A stretch of DNA of 64,000 bases from Chromobacterium paludis (GCF_008275125.1 NZ_CP043473.1:3720001-3784000); one strand, 5' to 3'; positions 47,448-56,752 are shown, numbered from the stretch's first letter. Translations and numbers: made by a program. Notes: generated from the sequence alone by a model not told the origin.

Positions 47448-50400
47448 GCGCCTTTCAGCAAGGCCAGCAGCGCGTCGGCGTCCAGCTTGGCGCTGACTTC
47501 GCCGCCTTCCAGCAGGCTGTCGGCCAGGTCGCGCTTCTTGGCGTGCAGGGCGACGATCTGTTCTTCTATGGTGTGCTCGGCCACCAGCCGGTACACCGTC
47601 ACCGGCCTTTGCTGGCCGATGCGGTGCGCGCGGTCCGAGGCCTGGTCTTCCACCGCCGGGTTCCACCACGGGTCCAGGTGGATCACGTAGTCGGCGGCGG
47701 TGAGGTTGAGGCCGGTGCCGCCGGCTTTCAGGCTGATCAGGAAGATATCGCCCTCGCCGGCCTGGAAGGCGTCCACGCGGTTCTTGCGCTCCTTGGCGCT
47801 GGTGGCGCCGTCCAGGTACTGGTAGGCGATGCCTTGTTGATCCAGATATTCGCGCACGATGGTCAAATGATCGACGAATTGGCTGAAAACCAGCGCCTTG
47901 TGGCGGTTTTCCAGCAGCTCGTCGATGATTTCCGCGCAGGCGGCCAGCTTGCTGCCAGGCAGCGCGCTGTTTTTGACGGCCAGCGAGGGGTGGCAGCAGA
48001 AGCGGCGCAGGCGGGTGATTTCCGCCAGCACCTGCAGCGGTTTGCCGTCCTCGTCGCCCAGCGCGTCCAGCTTGTCCATCGCCTCCTGGCGCAGGGCTTC
48101 GTACAGGTGCATCTCGTCGCGGCTGAGCGTGACCTTGTGGGTGATTTCGGTGCGCGGCGGCAGCTCGTCCAGCACCTGGGTCTTGTTGCGGCGCAGGATG
48201 AAGGGCTGGATCAGCGCCTTGAGCGCCTTGCGCGCGGCGTCATCGCCGTTTTCGATCGGCGCGGCGAAGCGCTGGTTGAACTGTTCCTGGCTGCCCAAGA
48301 GGCAGGGGTTGAGGAAACGGAACAGGTTCCACAGCTCGCCCAGGTGGTTTTCCAGCGGCGTGCCGCTGACGGCCAGGCGGAAGTCAGCGTTCAGCGCCAT
48401 GGCGGCCTGGGAACGCTTGGTCTGCGCGTTCTTGATGGCCTGCGCCTCGTCCAGCACCACGCTGCGCCAATGCTGGGCGGTGAAGGCGTCGGCTTCCTGC
48501 TGCAGCAGGCCGTAGCTGGTCACCACCACATCGAAGGGTCCCAGCCCGGACAGGTCGCGGTTCTGGTGGAAGGCGCGCAGGTTCAGCGTGGGGGCGAAGC
48601 GGGCGGCTTCCGCCAGCCAGTTCATCGCCACCGAGGTGGGCGCCGCCACCAGCTGCGGGCCGTCCGGCGCGCGTTCCAAGAGCAGCGCCAGGGTTTGCAC
48701 CGTCTTGCCCAGGCCCATGTCGTCGGCCAGGCAGGCGCCGACGCCCCAGCGCGCCAGCCGGGACAGCCAGCGGTAGCCTTCCTGCTGGTAGTCGCGCAGC
48801 TCGGCTTGCAGGGTGGAGGGCGCGGCGGGATGCCAGTCGCGCAGGGATTCGAGTTGCCGCAGCTGTTTTTGCCAGCCGCTGTCGGCCTCGAAGGCGCCGG
48901 CTTCCGCCTGCAGCTCGGCCAGGAGCGGCGCCGTCAGCGCATGGAAGCGCACGCCCTGCCTGCCGTCGCCATCGGCCAGCAGCGCCAGCTGTTCCAGGCG
49001 GCGGCGCAGGCTTTCGCCCAAGGCCAGCCAGTCGCCCTCGCCCAGTTTGACGAAGCGGCCGCGGCTGTGGCGCATCAGCTGCAGCAATTGACGCAGCTGC
49101 AGCACGGTGCCGTCGTCCAGCGCCACCTCGCCCGAGAGTTCGAACCAGCCGCCGTGCGACTGCAAGGCGAAGCGCATGCCGCCCATTTCGCGCCGGCCCT
49201 GGATGCGCATGCGCTCGCCTTCCGGCCAGACGCACTCCAGCAAGGCAGGGTCGATGTCGTGCAGTTGGCTGAGCATTTCCAGCGCCGCCTGCGGTTCGTC
49301 CAGCTGCCATTCGCGGCCGTCGCTGTCGGCCAGGCGCAGCGCTGGGCAGGCGGCCTCCACGGTTTTCAGCGCTTTTTTCTCCGCCTTGAGATCGCGCACC
49401 GCCTGCACCGGTTTGCCGTCCTGTTCGCCCAGCACGTTTTCCATGCCCTGGCCCGGCCGCTGCCAGCCGCCGCCAGGCAGCGGCCGCACCAGCAATTGCA
49501 GGCGCAGGCCTTCGTTCAACGGCAGCAGGTGGGCGTACAGCTTGCTGTCGGCGGGCACGCTGTCGATGTGGGCGGCCAGCTCCGGCAGGTCGGAGTGGAT
49601 GGGCAGCAAGGGGGCGATGCCGCCGATGGCGTCGATCAGCTGTTTCTTGCCTTGCGGCGGAATGCATAACTCTTTGCCGACGATGGCGGCGATCTGGCGC
49701 GCCTCGTCGCTGACGGGATAGACCAAGAGCCGGGTGGGTGTTTCCTTGTCCCAGACCAGGGCGCTATCCGGGCGGATCTTGTCCGGCATCAGCCGCAGCC
49801 GGATCTGGCTTGCCGATTCTTTCAGCTGCAAGGCGACTTGGCCGATGGCCACATCGAGCCGGGTGTCCGGCGCATCGGCCCAGAATACCGCCGGGTGGCC
49901 CGCCAGCGCCGGCAGCGCGGCCTCGCCATCCAGTTCGTAGTGGCTGCCGCCGTAGTAGTAATCATAGTTTTGCCGGATATGGCCGATGATTTCCCGGTCC
50001 TGCTCCAGCAGGTAGTCGAAGCTGTCGCTTTCCTCGCGCAGGCGCTTGAGTGCCACGGCGCGGCCCTTGCTCCACAGGCCCTTGGCGGACAGCTTCTGCT
50101 CGCGCGGCTCCAGCGTCGGGCCGCCGCGGCCCAGGGTCAGCAACCAGGCCAGGCGCGACTCCGCCGCCGGCTTGTCCGCCTGCGGAGCAGGCTTGCCCAG
50201 CAAGGCCAGGGCATTGAGCGCGTGTTGCCAGGCGGCCTGCTTCTGGTACAGCTGGAACCACGGCGCCAGCTTGCGCTGGCTATGCCAGTCCGACTGCGCG
50301 CGCGGCTGGCCGAACTGCGCTTCCATCAGCGCGTCGATTTCCTCGGCCGCCAGCGCGTAGCCATCACGGCGCAGCTGCTTGGCGAACATCTGCAGCGCCG

Positions 50401-51529
50401 CTTCCCATTGCGGCGTGTTGGCTGCCGGATCATCCAGCCAGTAGCGCAGCAGCGCGCAGACCAGGCCATCCAGGCCTTGCAAGCGCGGTTCCCGCTCCAG
50501 CGCCACCTTGGCATTGCCCTCGCTTTGCCATTGCAGCCGCAGCAACAGCGGATAGGCTTCGCCATATTGGTGCTTGATGCCGTGCTTGATCAGCTCGGCC
50601 AGGGTCTTGTTGCCGGCGATGTCGCCTTTGGCCACCAGGGCCAGCGCGTACAGCAGGTTGAGGTTGGGCGGCAGTTCCAGCTTGCGCTTGCGCGTTTGCG
50701 CGCGCACCTGGGCCAGCCAGGATTCGATGGATTGCAGGGCTTCTTCGGGTTGGCCCTGTGCCAGATGCAGGGCGATGGCCGGCACCAGGACCAGTCCTTC
50801 CGGACAGATTTCGCCCAGCAGGTCCAGCTCGCCGCGCCAGATGGCCAGCAGTCCGGCCGCGTCCTGCAGCGCCAGCTGGTCCTTGAAGTCATGCTCCAGC
50901 CTGCCGATGACGTATTGATAGGCCGGCGCGGCGGCTTGCATTTCCCAACCCTGGCTGATCAGCACCGGCAGCAGCAGCGCCGTTTGGGCCGTGGCCGGCA
51001 AGGCTGCCAACAGCTGTTGGCCGGCTGCGTCGGCCAGCAGCATCTCCGCCAGCGGCGGATGCTGCTTCATCCGGCTGTGGGATTCCCAGATCGGCAGCCA
51101 GCGTATCAGGCTGGCGACATCGCCTTCCAGCAGGGCCTGCCACATTTCGATGGGGCAGTGTTCGGTTCCGGTCTGGCCCCAGCTGGGCCGCTGGCCATCC
51201 AGATAGGCTTTGACGCCGTCTTTCCAGCGGGCAAACGCGCCGCGCCGCCACAAACCCAGCAAGGCCTCGTTGTGACGCAGCCGCCGCATGCGGTACAAAC
51301 CGGCCTGGCTGAGGCCCAGCCATTCCTGCGCCAGCAGTTCGTCCAGCGGGCCGGCCAGCGCGGCGTGATCGAGCTGGCGGGTGGCGCTGGCGCGCACGCC
51401 CATGCTTTTGAGGAGGGCGAGCAAGGCGGTCTTGTTGCGCCCGGACAGCGACATCAGCAGGGCGAACAATACCGCTTGCTGGATTTCGCTTAGGGCATCA
51501 AAGCGGGCAGTCAGGGGGGAGGCAGACAT
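47444..51529 (-). CDS. SNF2-family DEAD/DEAH-like ATPase, longer paralogue
   Basis: Protein of 1361 aa if started at 51529. Its C-terminal two thirds align along the full length of the shorter paralogue, including ADDMGLGKTVQTLALLL, LDEAQAIKN, SGTPLENHLGELWNLF and RAHRIGQQRPV. It has an extra N-terminal region of about 450 residues, rich in helices and Trp/Leu (ALLGLWRRGAFARWKDGV), without recognised domains. An in-frame ATG at 51562 also exists, but a terminator hairpin lies between; neither start has a clear ribosome site. Role unknown; DNA repair, transcription recycling or defence are all possible. Confidence 0.85.
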   Translation of the reverse strand: MSASPLTARFDALSEIQQAVLFALLMSLSGRNKTALLALLKSMGVRASATRQLDHAALAGPLDELLAQEWLGLSQAGLYRMRRLRHNEALLGLWRRGAFARWKDGVKAYLDGQRPSWGQTGTEHCPIEMWQALLEGDVASLIRWLPIWESHSRMKQHPPLAEMLLADAAGQQLLAALPATAQTALLLPVLISQGWEMQAAAPAYQYVIGRLEHDFKDQLALQDAAGLLAIWRGELDLLGEICPEGLVLVPAIALHLAQGQPEEALQSIESWLAQVRAQTRKRKLELPPNLNLLYALALVAKGDIAGNKTLAELIKHGIKHQYGEAYPLLLRLQWQSEGNAKVALEREPRLQGLDGLVCALLRYWLDDPAANTPQWEAALQMFAKQLRRDGYALAAEEIDALMEAQFGQPRAQSDWHSQRKLAPWFQLYQKQAAWQHALNALALLGKPAPQADKPAAESRLAWLLTLGRGGPTLEPREQKLSAKGLWSKGRAVALKRLREESDSFDYLLEQDREIIGHIRQNYDYYYGGSHYELDGEAALPALAGHPAVFWADAPDTRLDVAIGQVALQLKESASQIRLRLMPDKIRPDSALVWDKETPTRLLVYPVSDEARQIAAIVGKELCIPPQGKKQLIDAIGGIAPLLPIHSDLPELAAHIDSVPADSKLYAHLLPLNEGLRLQLLVRPLPGGGWQRPGQGMENVLGEQDGKPVQAVRDLKAEKKALKTVEAACPALRLADSDGREWQLDEPQAALEMLSQLHDIDPALLECVWPEGERMRIQGRREMGGMRFALQSHGGWFELSGEVALDDGTVLQLRQLLQLMRHSRGRFVKLGEGDWLALGESLRRRLEQLALLADGDGRQGVRFHALTAPLLAELQAEAGAFEADSGWQKQLRQLESLRDWHPAAPSTLQAELRDYQQEGYRWLSRLARWGVGACLADDMGLGKTVQTLALLLERAPDGPQLVAAPTSVAMNWLAEAARFAPTLNLRAFHQNRDLSGLGPFDVVVTSYGLLQQEADAFTAQHWRSVVLDEAQAIKNAQTKRSQAAMALNADFRLAVSGTPLENHLGELWNLFRFLNPCLLGSQEQFNQRFAAPIENGDDAARKALKALIQPFILRRNKTQVLDELPPRTEITHKVTLSRDEMHLYEALRQEAMDKLDALGDEDGKPLQVLAEITRLRRFCCHPSLAVKNSALPGSKLAACAEIIDELLENRHKALVFSQFVDHLTIVREYLDQQGIAYQYLDGATSAKERKNRVDAFQAGEGDIFLISLKAGGTGLNLTAADYVIHLDPWWNPAVEDQASDRAHRIGQQRPVTVYRLVAEHTIEEQIVALHAKKRDLADSLLEGGEVSAKLDADALLALLKGA
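47641..47743. repeat. Direct repeat copy 2, shared by the two SNF2 genes
   Basis: Partner of 44921-45023, exactly 2720 bp away in the same orientation. Recombination between the copies would give one in-frame fused gene and delete 2.7 kb. Confidence 0.75.
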
Positions 51530-51530
51530 G

Positions 51531-51559
51531 AAAAAGCCGTCGGACAGATGTCGGACGGC
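51531..51559 (-). terminator. Terminator after hemL, at the SNF2 gene start
   Basis: Stem GCCGTC / GACGGC continued after one mismatch by GACA / TGTC, with TTTTT leftward; 26 bp past the hemL stop. The T-run ends two bases before the ATG of the long SNF2 gene, so that gene is either transcribed by read-through or has its promoter inside hemL. Confidence 0.85.
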
Positions 51560-51585
51560 CATTATGCCAGATCAACCCGGCGGGC

Positions 51586-52869
51586 TCAGCCCGCGACGCG
51601 GGCAAAGGCCCTGCCGGCGGCGGCGACGGTCTGTTCAATCATGTCGTCGCTGTGGGCGATGGAGACGAAACCCGCCTCGTAGGCCGAGGGCGCGAAGTAG
51701 ATGCCCTCGTCCAGCATGGCGTGGAAGAAGCGCTTGAAGCGCTCGATGTCGCAGCCGGTGGCTTCGGCGTAGGACTTCGGCGCCCTGTCGCTGAAGTAGA
51801 AGCCGAACATGCCGCCCACGCTGTCGGTGGACAGCGTGACGCCGGCCTTCTTGGCCTCGTCGGCCAGGCCCTGGGCCAGGCGCGCGGTGCGGCCGCCCAG
51901 CGTCTCGTAGAAACCCGGTTGCTGGATCAGCTTCAGCGTGGCCAGGCCGGCGGCGACGGACAGCGGGTTGCCGGACAGGGTGCCGGCCTGGTAGACCGTG
52001 CCCAAGGGCGCGATCTTGCCCATGATGTCGGCGCGGCCGCCGAAGGCCGCCAGCGGCATGCCGCCGCCCACCACCTTGCCCAGCGTGGTCAGGTCCGGGG
52101 TGATGCCGTGCAGGCCCTGGGCGCAGCCCTTGGCCACGCGGAAGCCGGTCATCACCTCGTCGTAGATCAGCACCGCGCCGTGTTTTTCCGTCAGGCTGCG
52201 CAGCGCCTGGACGAATTCGCGCGACGGCTGGATCAGGTTCATGTTGCCGGCGATCGGCTCCAGGATCACGCAGGCGATCTGGTCGCCGATCTCGGCGAAG
52301 GTGCGCGCCAGCTGCTCCGCGTCGTTGTACTGCAGCACCAGGGTGTGCTTGGTGAAATCGGCCGGCACGCCGCCGGAGGACGGATTGCCGAAGGTCAAGA
52401 GGCCGGAGCCGGCTTTCACCAGCAGGCTGTCGGAGTGGCCGTGGTAGCAGCCTTCGAACTTGACGATCAGGTCGCGGCCGGTGAAGCCGCGCGCCAGGCG
52501 GATGGCGGTCATGGTCGCTTCGGTGCCGGACGACACCAGACGCACCTGCTCGACCGACGGCAGCAGCTTGCAGATCTCCTCGGCGATCACCACTTCGCCC
52601 TCGGTCGGCGCGCCGAAGGACAGGCCGCCCACGGCCGCGTCCTGCACCGCCTTCACCACCTCCGGATGGGCGTGGCCGACGATGGCCGGGCCCCAGGAAC
52701 CGACGTAGTCCAGATACTGTTTGCCGTCGGCGTCCCAGAAATAGGCGCCTTCGGCGCGGGCGACGAAGCGCGGCGTGCCGCCCACCTGGCCAAAGGCGCG
52801 CACCGGCGAGTTGACGCCGCCGGGGATCACTTGCTTGCCACGTTCGAACAGTTCCAGATTGCGGGACAT
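51586..52869 (-). CDS. hemL: Glutamate-1-semialdehyde 2,1-aminomutase
   Basis: C5-pathway enzyme making 5-aminolevulinate (427 aa). [71 protein letters not shown] and the PLP lysine in [18 protein letters not shown] are diagnostic. AAGGA lies before the ATG at 52869. The 190-bp upstream gap carries two DnaA-box sequences and a perfect hairpin. Confidence 0.97.
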   Translation of the reverse strand: MSRNLELFERGKQVIPGGVNSPVRAFGQVGGTPRFVARAEGAYFWDADGKQYLDYVGSWGPAIVGHAHPEVVKAVQDAAVGGLSFGAPTEGEVVIAEEICKLLPSVEQVRLVSSGTEATMTAIRLARGFTGRDLIVKFEGCYHGHSDSLLVKAGSGLLTFGNPSSGGVPADFTKHTLVLQYNDAEQLARTFAEIGDQIACVILEPIAGNMNLIQPSREFVQALRSLTEKHGAVLIYDEVMTGFRVAKGCAQGLHGITPDLTTLGKVVGGGMPLAAFGGRADIMGKIAPLGTVYQAGTLSGNPLSVAAGLATLKLIQQPGFYETLGGRTARLAQGLADEAKKAGVTLSTDSVGGMFGFYFSDRAPKSYAEATGCDIERFKRFFHAMLDEGIYFAPSAYEAGFVSIAHSDDMIEQTVAAAGRAFARVAG

Positions 52870-52979
52870 GGTTTTTCCTTGTCTGGCGGCGTCTGCCGCT
52901 AAGTGAGAGGGCGCGGCGGCGCGACGAGGGCCGCCGTGATGCGGGCATTTTACCCGAGAGGCGGGCCGGATGGGCGGGG

Positions 52980-52988
52980 TGTGGATAA
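52980..52988 (-). promoter_or_regulatory. DnaA box (perfect TTATCCACA on the minus strand)
   Basis: TGTGGATAA on the + strand, the exact strong R-box sequence, 111 bp upstream of the hemL start. Confidence 0.6.
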
Positions 52989-53009
52989 AAACGGGAAATG
53001 GGGGGCGGG

Positions 53010-53018
53010 TGTGGATAA
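53010..53018 (-). promoter_or_regulatory. Second DnaA box (perfect TTATCCACA), 30 bp from the first
   Basis: Same 9-mer and orientation as 52980-52988, exactly 30 bp away and preceded by a similar GGCGGG stretch. Two perfect copies this close are unlikely by chance in GC-rich DNA. Confidence 0.6.
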
Positions 53019-53029
53019 GTGACGCGGTG

Positions 53030-53053
53030 CCCGTCTCCCGCTCGGGAGACGGG
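53030..53053. terminator. Perfect hairpin after the CYTH gene
   Basis: CCCGTCTCCCG / CGGGAGACGGG separated by CT, 8 bp beyond the leftward CYTH stop. There is no T-run, so it may stabilise or process RNA rather than end transcription. Confidence 0.5.
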
Positions 53054-53060
53054 ACAGGAC

Positions 53061-53522
53061 TTACCAACGGCTGAACGGGTGCTTGGACAGGTAGGCATTG
53101 GTGAAGCGGCCGTCGTGCGTCACCTCCTCGCCCAGCCAGGCCGGCTTGTCGAACGGGGTGTCCTCGCCCGGCAGCTCGATCTCGGCCAGCACCAGACCGG
53201 CGTTGTCGCCGAAGAATTCGTCCACCTCCCAGATGAAGCCGCCATGCTCGATGCGGTGGCGCAGCTTGTCCACCACCATGGGGCACATCGCGCCCATGAT
53301 GGTTTGCGCGTCGGCCAGCGGGATTTCATATTCGAACTCGTGGCGCGTGACGTCGCTGATATTGCCCTTCAGCGTCAGCCAGGCCTGCTGGCCCACCACG
53401 CGCACGCGCACGGTGCGTTCCTTTTCCACCGACAGGTAGCCCTGGCGGTATGGCACGCCGGGGGCCAGGCCGCGCCAGGCGTCGCCGCTCACGCGGAAGC
53501 GGCGTTCGATTTCGAGTGCCAT
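53061..53522 (-). CDS. CYTH domain protein (triphosphate tunnel metalloenzyme)
   Basis: Single-domain CYTH protein of 153 aa. The N-terminal EIERRF motif is exact, and alternating charged strands follow ([49 protein letters not shown]). Bacterial members of this size are usually inorganic triphosphatases. AGGAGGG lies before the ATG. It is in a tight leftward run with hemJ and the lipoprotein gene. Confidence 0.92.
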   Translation of the reverse strand: MALEIERRFRVSGDAWRGLAPGVPYRQGYLSVEKERTVRVRVVGQQAWLTLKGNISDVTRHEFEYEIPLADAQTIMGAMCPMVVDKLRHRIEHGGFIWEVDEFFGDNAGLVLAEIELPGEDTPFDKPAWLGEEVTHDGRFTNAYLSKHPFSRW

Positions 53523-53540
53523 CGCACCCTCCTTTTCAAA

Positions 53541-53990
53541 TCACGGTTGCGGAGCCGGCGGGCAGGCCGCCAGCGGCTCCAGGTAAAAGGTCAGGCTGCT
53601 CTGCTGCGGCTCCACGCCGGAGGCCTCGTCCTGCGGATGAACCTGCAGCAGCATGGCCCCCAGCAGGGTCTTGCCTGCTTCCAGCGCAAGCTGGTTGTCC
53701 AGGCGTTGGCGCGCTTCGCCTTCTCGCTTTTCCAGATGCAGGTTCACGGTAGGCAGGGCGGTGCCGCGCGCCGCCGTCAGGCGGCCGCTGACGCTGAGGG
53801 TCATGCCGTCCTCGTGGCTGGCGCCGGCGAAGCTGCCGTCGGCGGCTAGGCACATGGTCAAGGGACGCCGCGCCTCGCCGTCGCGCTCCATGCTCAGTTG
53901 CAGGGCAGCCGGCCGCGGCGGGGCCAGCGGCGCGCGCGCGCAGGCGGTGGCGGCGATCAACAACAGGCTGGCGGCGAATAATGGTCTCAT
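53541..53990 (-). CDS. Putative lipoprotein, unknown function
   Basis: Protein of 149 aa. The signal-like start MRPLFAASLLLIAATAC may end in a degenerate lipobox (AATAC), so lipidation at C17 is possible but not certain. The remainder is predicted beta-rich (LSVSGRLTAARG, VNLHLEKREG, LTFYLEPLAACP). I do not recognise a domain. It lies 18 bp before the CYTH gene and 14 bp after hemJ. Confidence 0.7.
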   Translation of the reverse strand: MRPLFAASLLLIAATACARAPLAPPRPAALQLSMERDGEARRPLTMCLAADGSFAGASHEDGMTLSVSGRLTAARGTALPTVNLHLEKREGEARQRLDNQLALEAGKTLLGAMLLQVHPQDEASGVEPQQSSLTFYLEPLAACPPAPQP

Positions 53991-54004
53991 CCTGCTCTCC
54001 CGGC

Positions 54005-54421
54005 TCAGAACGGCTTGACCACCACCAGGATCACGATGGCCAGCAACGCGAACACCGGCAGCTCGTTGAACACGCGGAACCAGACATGGCTTTTGTGGTT
54101 ACGGCGGGCGGCGAAGTCGGCGTACAGCTTGGCGCAGTAGCCGTGATAGGCGATCAGCAGCAGCACCAGGGTCAGCTTGGCGTGCAGCCAGCCGCCGCCT
54201 ATGCCGAAGCCCAGCCATAGCCACAGGCCGCAGGCGATGGCCAGCGCGGCCAGCGGCGTCATGAAGCGCAGCAGCTTGCGCGCCATCAGCAGCAGGCGGT
54301 CATATTCCGCCGGGTGCCCGGCCTGGGCCAGGTTGACGAATAGCCGCGGCAGGTAGAACAGGCCGGCGAACCAGGACACGACGAAGAAGATGTGAAACGC
54401 TTTGAGATAGAGGTAGTTCAC
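54005..54421 (-). CDS. hemJ: Protoporphyrinogen IX oxidase HemJ (CopD-like membrane protein)
   Basis: Four-segment membrane protein of 138 aa. KAFHIFFVVSWFAGLFYLPRLFV with its conserved His, and WLHAKLTLVLLLIAYHG with the conserved Lys, match the HemJ/UPF0093 family, which carries out the penultimate haem step in many proteobacteria lacking HemG and oxygen-dependent PPO. The location 1.1 kb from hemL supports this. Other CopD-like proteins are less likely. Confidence 0.85.
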   Translation of the reverse strand: MNYLYLKAFHIFFVVSWFAGLFYLPRLFVNLAQAGHPAEYDRLLLMARKLLRFMTPLAALAIACGLWLWLGFGIGGGWLHAKLTLVLLLIAYHGYCAKLYADFAARRNHKSHVWFRVFNELPVFALLAIVILVVVKPF

Positions 54422-54497
54422 GATGCGATGACCGAGGCAGGGCAGGATTGAAGGAATGAACGATGGACCGTCGGCGCCGCTTGGTGGTTCCTGCGTT

Positions 54498-54842
54498 TCA
54501 TGGCCAGGCTCTTTGCGCCTTGGGCAGCTTTTGCAACACCAGCTCGCGCGAGCGCGCGATGCCTTGGCGCAGCGCGTCCGGCGACAGCGCCTCGGTGTCG
54601 CTGACCTGTATCCAGCGCGCGCGGGCCAGATAGGGCGCCGGCCGCGCGCCGGGCAGGCCGGACAGCGGCAGGAAGTCCTCGTCGTCCACCTTGTAGCTGA
54701 GCGCGTCGCCGCCGCAAACCAGAAACATCTTGCCGCCGATGGAAACGACGCGCTGGCCGCCCCACTTGACGTCGAAGGCCGCGCCGGGCAGCGCGCAGGC
54801 GTGGGCCAGCAGTTCGTCTAACAGGGCGGCGGGCAGCGGCAT
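54498..54842 (-). CDS. MmcQ/YjbR family DNA-binding-like protein
   Basis: Small protein of 114 aa of the YjbR/CyaY-like fold. LPGAAFDVKWGGQRVVSIGGKMFLVC, then YLARARWIQV and a C-terminal helix SRELVLQKLPKAQRAW are typical. The biochemical role is unknown. It follows the M48 protease gene by 3 bp. Confidence 0.88.
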   Translation of the reverse strand: MPLPAALLDELLAHACALPGAAFDVKWGGQRVVSIGGKMFLVCGGDALSYKVDDEDFLPLSGLPGARPAPYLARARWIQVSDTEALSPDALRQGIARSRELVLQKLPKAQRAWP

Positions 54843-54845
54843 CGC

Positions 54846-55664
54846 TCAGTCTTTCCGCGCCGCCGCTTGATACAGCGGCCACACTTGCGGAATGCGCGCC
54901 TGCAGGTCGTGAATGCGGGTGGGGCCGGACGGGTGGGTGGACAGGAACTCCGGGCCGCCGCCGTTGCCGGCCGCCTGCATCTTCTGCCAGACCTTGACCG
55001 CGGCGTTGGGGTCGTAGCCGGCGCGCGCCATCAGTTCCAGGCCCATGATGTCGGCCTCGGACTCCATGGCGCGGCTGTGCGGCTTGTTCAGCGTCACGTC
55101 GGTGACCATGGACGCCAAACGCATCTGGTCCGCGCTGAAACCGGCCAGCGCGCCCACCAGCGACAGGCCCACTTGCTGCACATAAGCCTGGCTCATGTTC
55201 TCGCGCGTGTGCTCGCGCAGCGCGTGGGAAATCTCGTGGCCTATCACCGCCGCCAGCTCGGCGTCGGTCAGCTTCAGCTGCTTGACCAAGCCGGTGTAGA
55301 CCATGATCTTGCCGCCAGCCATGGCGTAGGCGTTCATGTCGTCGGTGGACAGCACGTTCACTTCCCAGCGCCAGTTGCGCGCGTCCGGGCGGAAGGCCGG
55401 CGTCTGGGCGATCAAGCGCTGCGAGATGCGGCGCACCCGGGCCGTCAACGCCGGGTCGGCATTGAGCTTGCCGGCCGCGCGCGCCTGCTGCAGCTGCTGG
55501 GCGTAGGCCTGGGCGGACATGCGTTCCACTTCCTGGCTGGACAGCAGCATGCTCTGGCCGCGGTTGACGCCGACGGCGCCGCCCGAGGTGGTGGCCACCT
55601 GGGCGCAGGCCGCCAGGCCCGCCGCCAGCAGCGCGCCGCCCAGCCAGCGTTTCAGCGCGCCCAT
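54846..55664 (-). CDS. M48 family metalloprotease, lipoprotein (LoiP/YcaL-like)
   Basis: Zinc protease of 272 aa. The lipobox LAAC gives a lipidated Cys near residue 20. The active site is HEISHALREH, and the third ligand is in ESEADIMGLELMARAGYDP. STHPSGPTRIHDLQ is the usual C-terminal motif. It probably acts in outer-membrane quality control. It starts 3 bp after rubredoxin ends, but functional linkage is not obvious. Confidence 0.92.
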   Translation of the reverse strand: MGALKRWLGGALLAAGLAACAQVATTSGGAVGVNRGQSMLLSSQEVERMSAQAYAQQLQQARAAGKLNADPALTARVRRISQRLIAQTPAFRPDARNWRWEVNVLSTDDMNAYAMAGGKIMVYTGLVKQLKLTDAELAAVIGHEISHALREHTRENMSQAYVQQVGLSLVGALAGFSADQMRLASMVTDVTLNKPHSRAMESEADIMGLELMARAGYDPNAAVKVWQKMQAAGNGGGPEFLSTHPSGPTRIHDLQARIPQVWPLYQAAARKD

Positions 55665-55667
55665 GTC

Positions 55668-55832
55668 TTAGATTTCCACCATCTGGAAGTCGTCCTTGCG
55701 CGCGTCGCAGTCCGGACAGGTCCAGTTGGGCGGCAGGTCTTCCCAGCGGGTGCCCGGCGGAATGCCGTCTTCCGGCCGGCCGGATTCTTCGTCGTAGATG
55801 AAACCGCAGATCAGACACATCCAAGTACGCAT
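55668..55832 (-). CDS. Rubredoxin
   Basis: One-iron electron carrier of 54 aa. Iron ligands are C6-L-I-C9 and C39-P-D-C42; the core [19 protein letters not shown] and WTCPDC are canonical. The start at 55832 gives the usual MRTWMC beginning. It is divergent from thiD. The partner reductase is not in this window. Confidence 0.96.
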   Translation of the reverse strand: MRTWMCLICGFIYDEESGRPEDGIPPGTRWEDLPPNWTCPDCDARKDDFQMVEI

Positions 55833-55906
55833 CGCTTCACCCTCGTGTTCGGATAAAATGGGTATTCTAAATCTTGCCAACGCAATAAGACAGAAGAGGT
55901 TTGCCC

Positions 55907-56752
55907 TTGACCACTCCCGCCACCCCGCCGCTGGTGTTGACCCTGGCCGGTTCCGATCCGTCCGGCGGCGCCGGCATCCAGGCCGACATCCTGACGCTGG
56001 CCAGCCTGGGCTGCCATCCGCTGTCGGTGATCACCGCGATCACGGTGCAAGACACCGTCGGCGTCAACGACCTGATGGTGATGGACGCGGACTGGGTCAA
56101 CGACCAGGCGCGTTTTCTGATGGAGGACATGCCGGTGGCGGCGTTCAAGATCGGCATGCTGGGCAGCGTGGAAAACGTCGCCGTGGTGGCGCAGCTGATC
56201 GCCGACTATCCGGACATTCCGGTGGTGCTGGACCCGGTGCTGGCCAGCGGCGGCGGCCATGACCTGGCCGACGAGGACGTGATCGCGGCCATGCGCGACA
56301 TGCTGATCCCGCAGGTGTCCATCCTGACGCCGAACAGCCTGGAGGCGCGCCGCCTGGCCAGCAACGACCCGGACGAGGACGAGGAGCTGACGCTGGACCA
56401 GTGCGCCGAGCGCATTCTGGCGCTGGGCGTTCCCTATCTGCTGATCACCGGCACGCATGAGAATTCCAAGGAAGTGATCAACAGCCTGTACGGCCAGGAC
56501 GGCGTAGTGCGCGCCGACCATTGGGAGCGGCTGCCGGGCAGCTACCACGGCTCCGGCTGCACCTTGGCCTCGGCCATCGCCGGCATGCTGGCCACCGGCC
56601 TGTTGCTGCCGGAAGCGGTGCGCGAGGCGCAGGAATACACCTACCAGACCTTGCTGAACGGCTTCCGCCCCGGCATGGGCCAGTTCTTGCCGGACCGCAT
56701 GTTCTGGGCGCGCGGCGACGACGAGGAAGACGGCGATGCCGCCAAGAGTTGA
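55907..56752 (+). CDS. thiD: Hydroxymethylpyrimidine/phosphomethylpyrimidine kinase
   Basis: Thiamine pyrimidine-branch kinase (281 aa). [46 protein letters not shown] and LITGTHE...[14 protein letters not shown] are typical ThiD motifs. The start is TTG at 55907, chosen because AGAGG lies seven bases upstream; a TTG two codons earlier is too close to it. It overlaps thiE by 17 bp, and the two act in the same pathway. Confidence 0.95.
   Translation: MTTPATPPLVLTLAGSDPSGGAGIQADILTLASLGCHPLSVITAITVQDTVGVNDLMVMDADWVNDQARFLMEDMPVAAFKIGMLGSVENVAVVAQLIADYPDIPVVLDPVLASGGGHDLADEDVIAAMRDMLIPQVSILTPNSLEARRLASNDPDEDEELTLDQCAERILALGVPYLLITGTHENSKEVINSLYGQDGVVRADHWERLPGSYHGSGCTLASAIAGMLATGLLLPEAVREAQEYTYQTLLNGFRPGMGQFLPDRMFWARGDDEEDGDAAKS

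Noticed and set aside
52980..53018. Replication origin
   Set aside because: Only two DnaA boxes, no AT-rich unwinding region and no dnaA, dnaN or parAB nearby.
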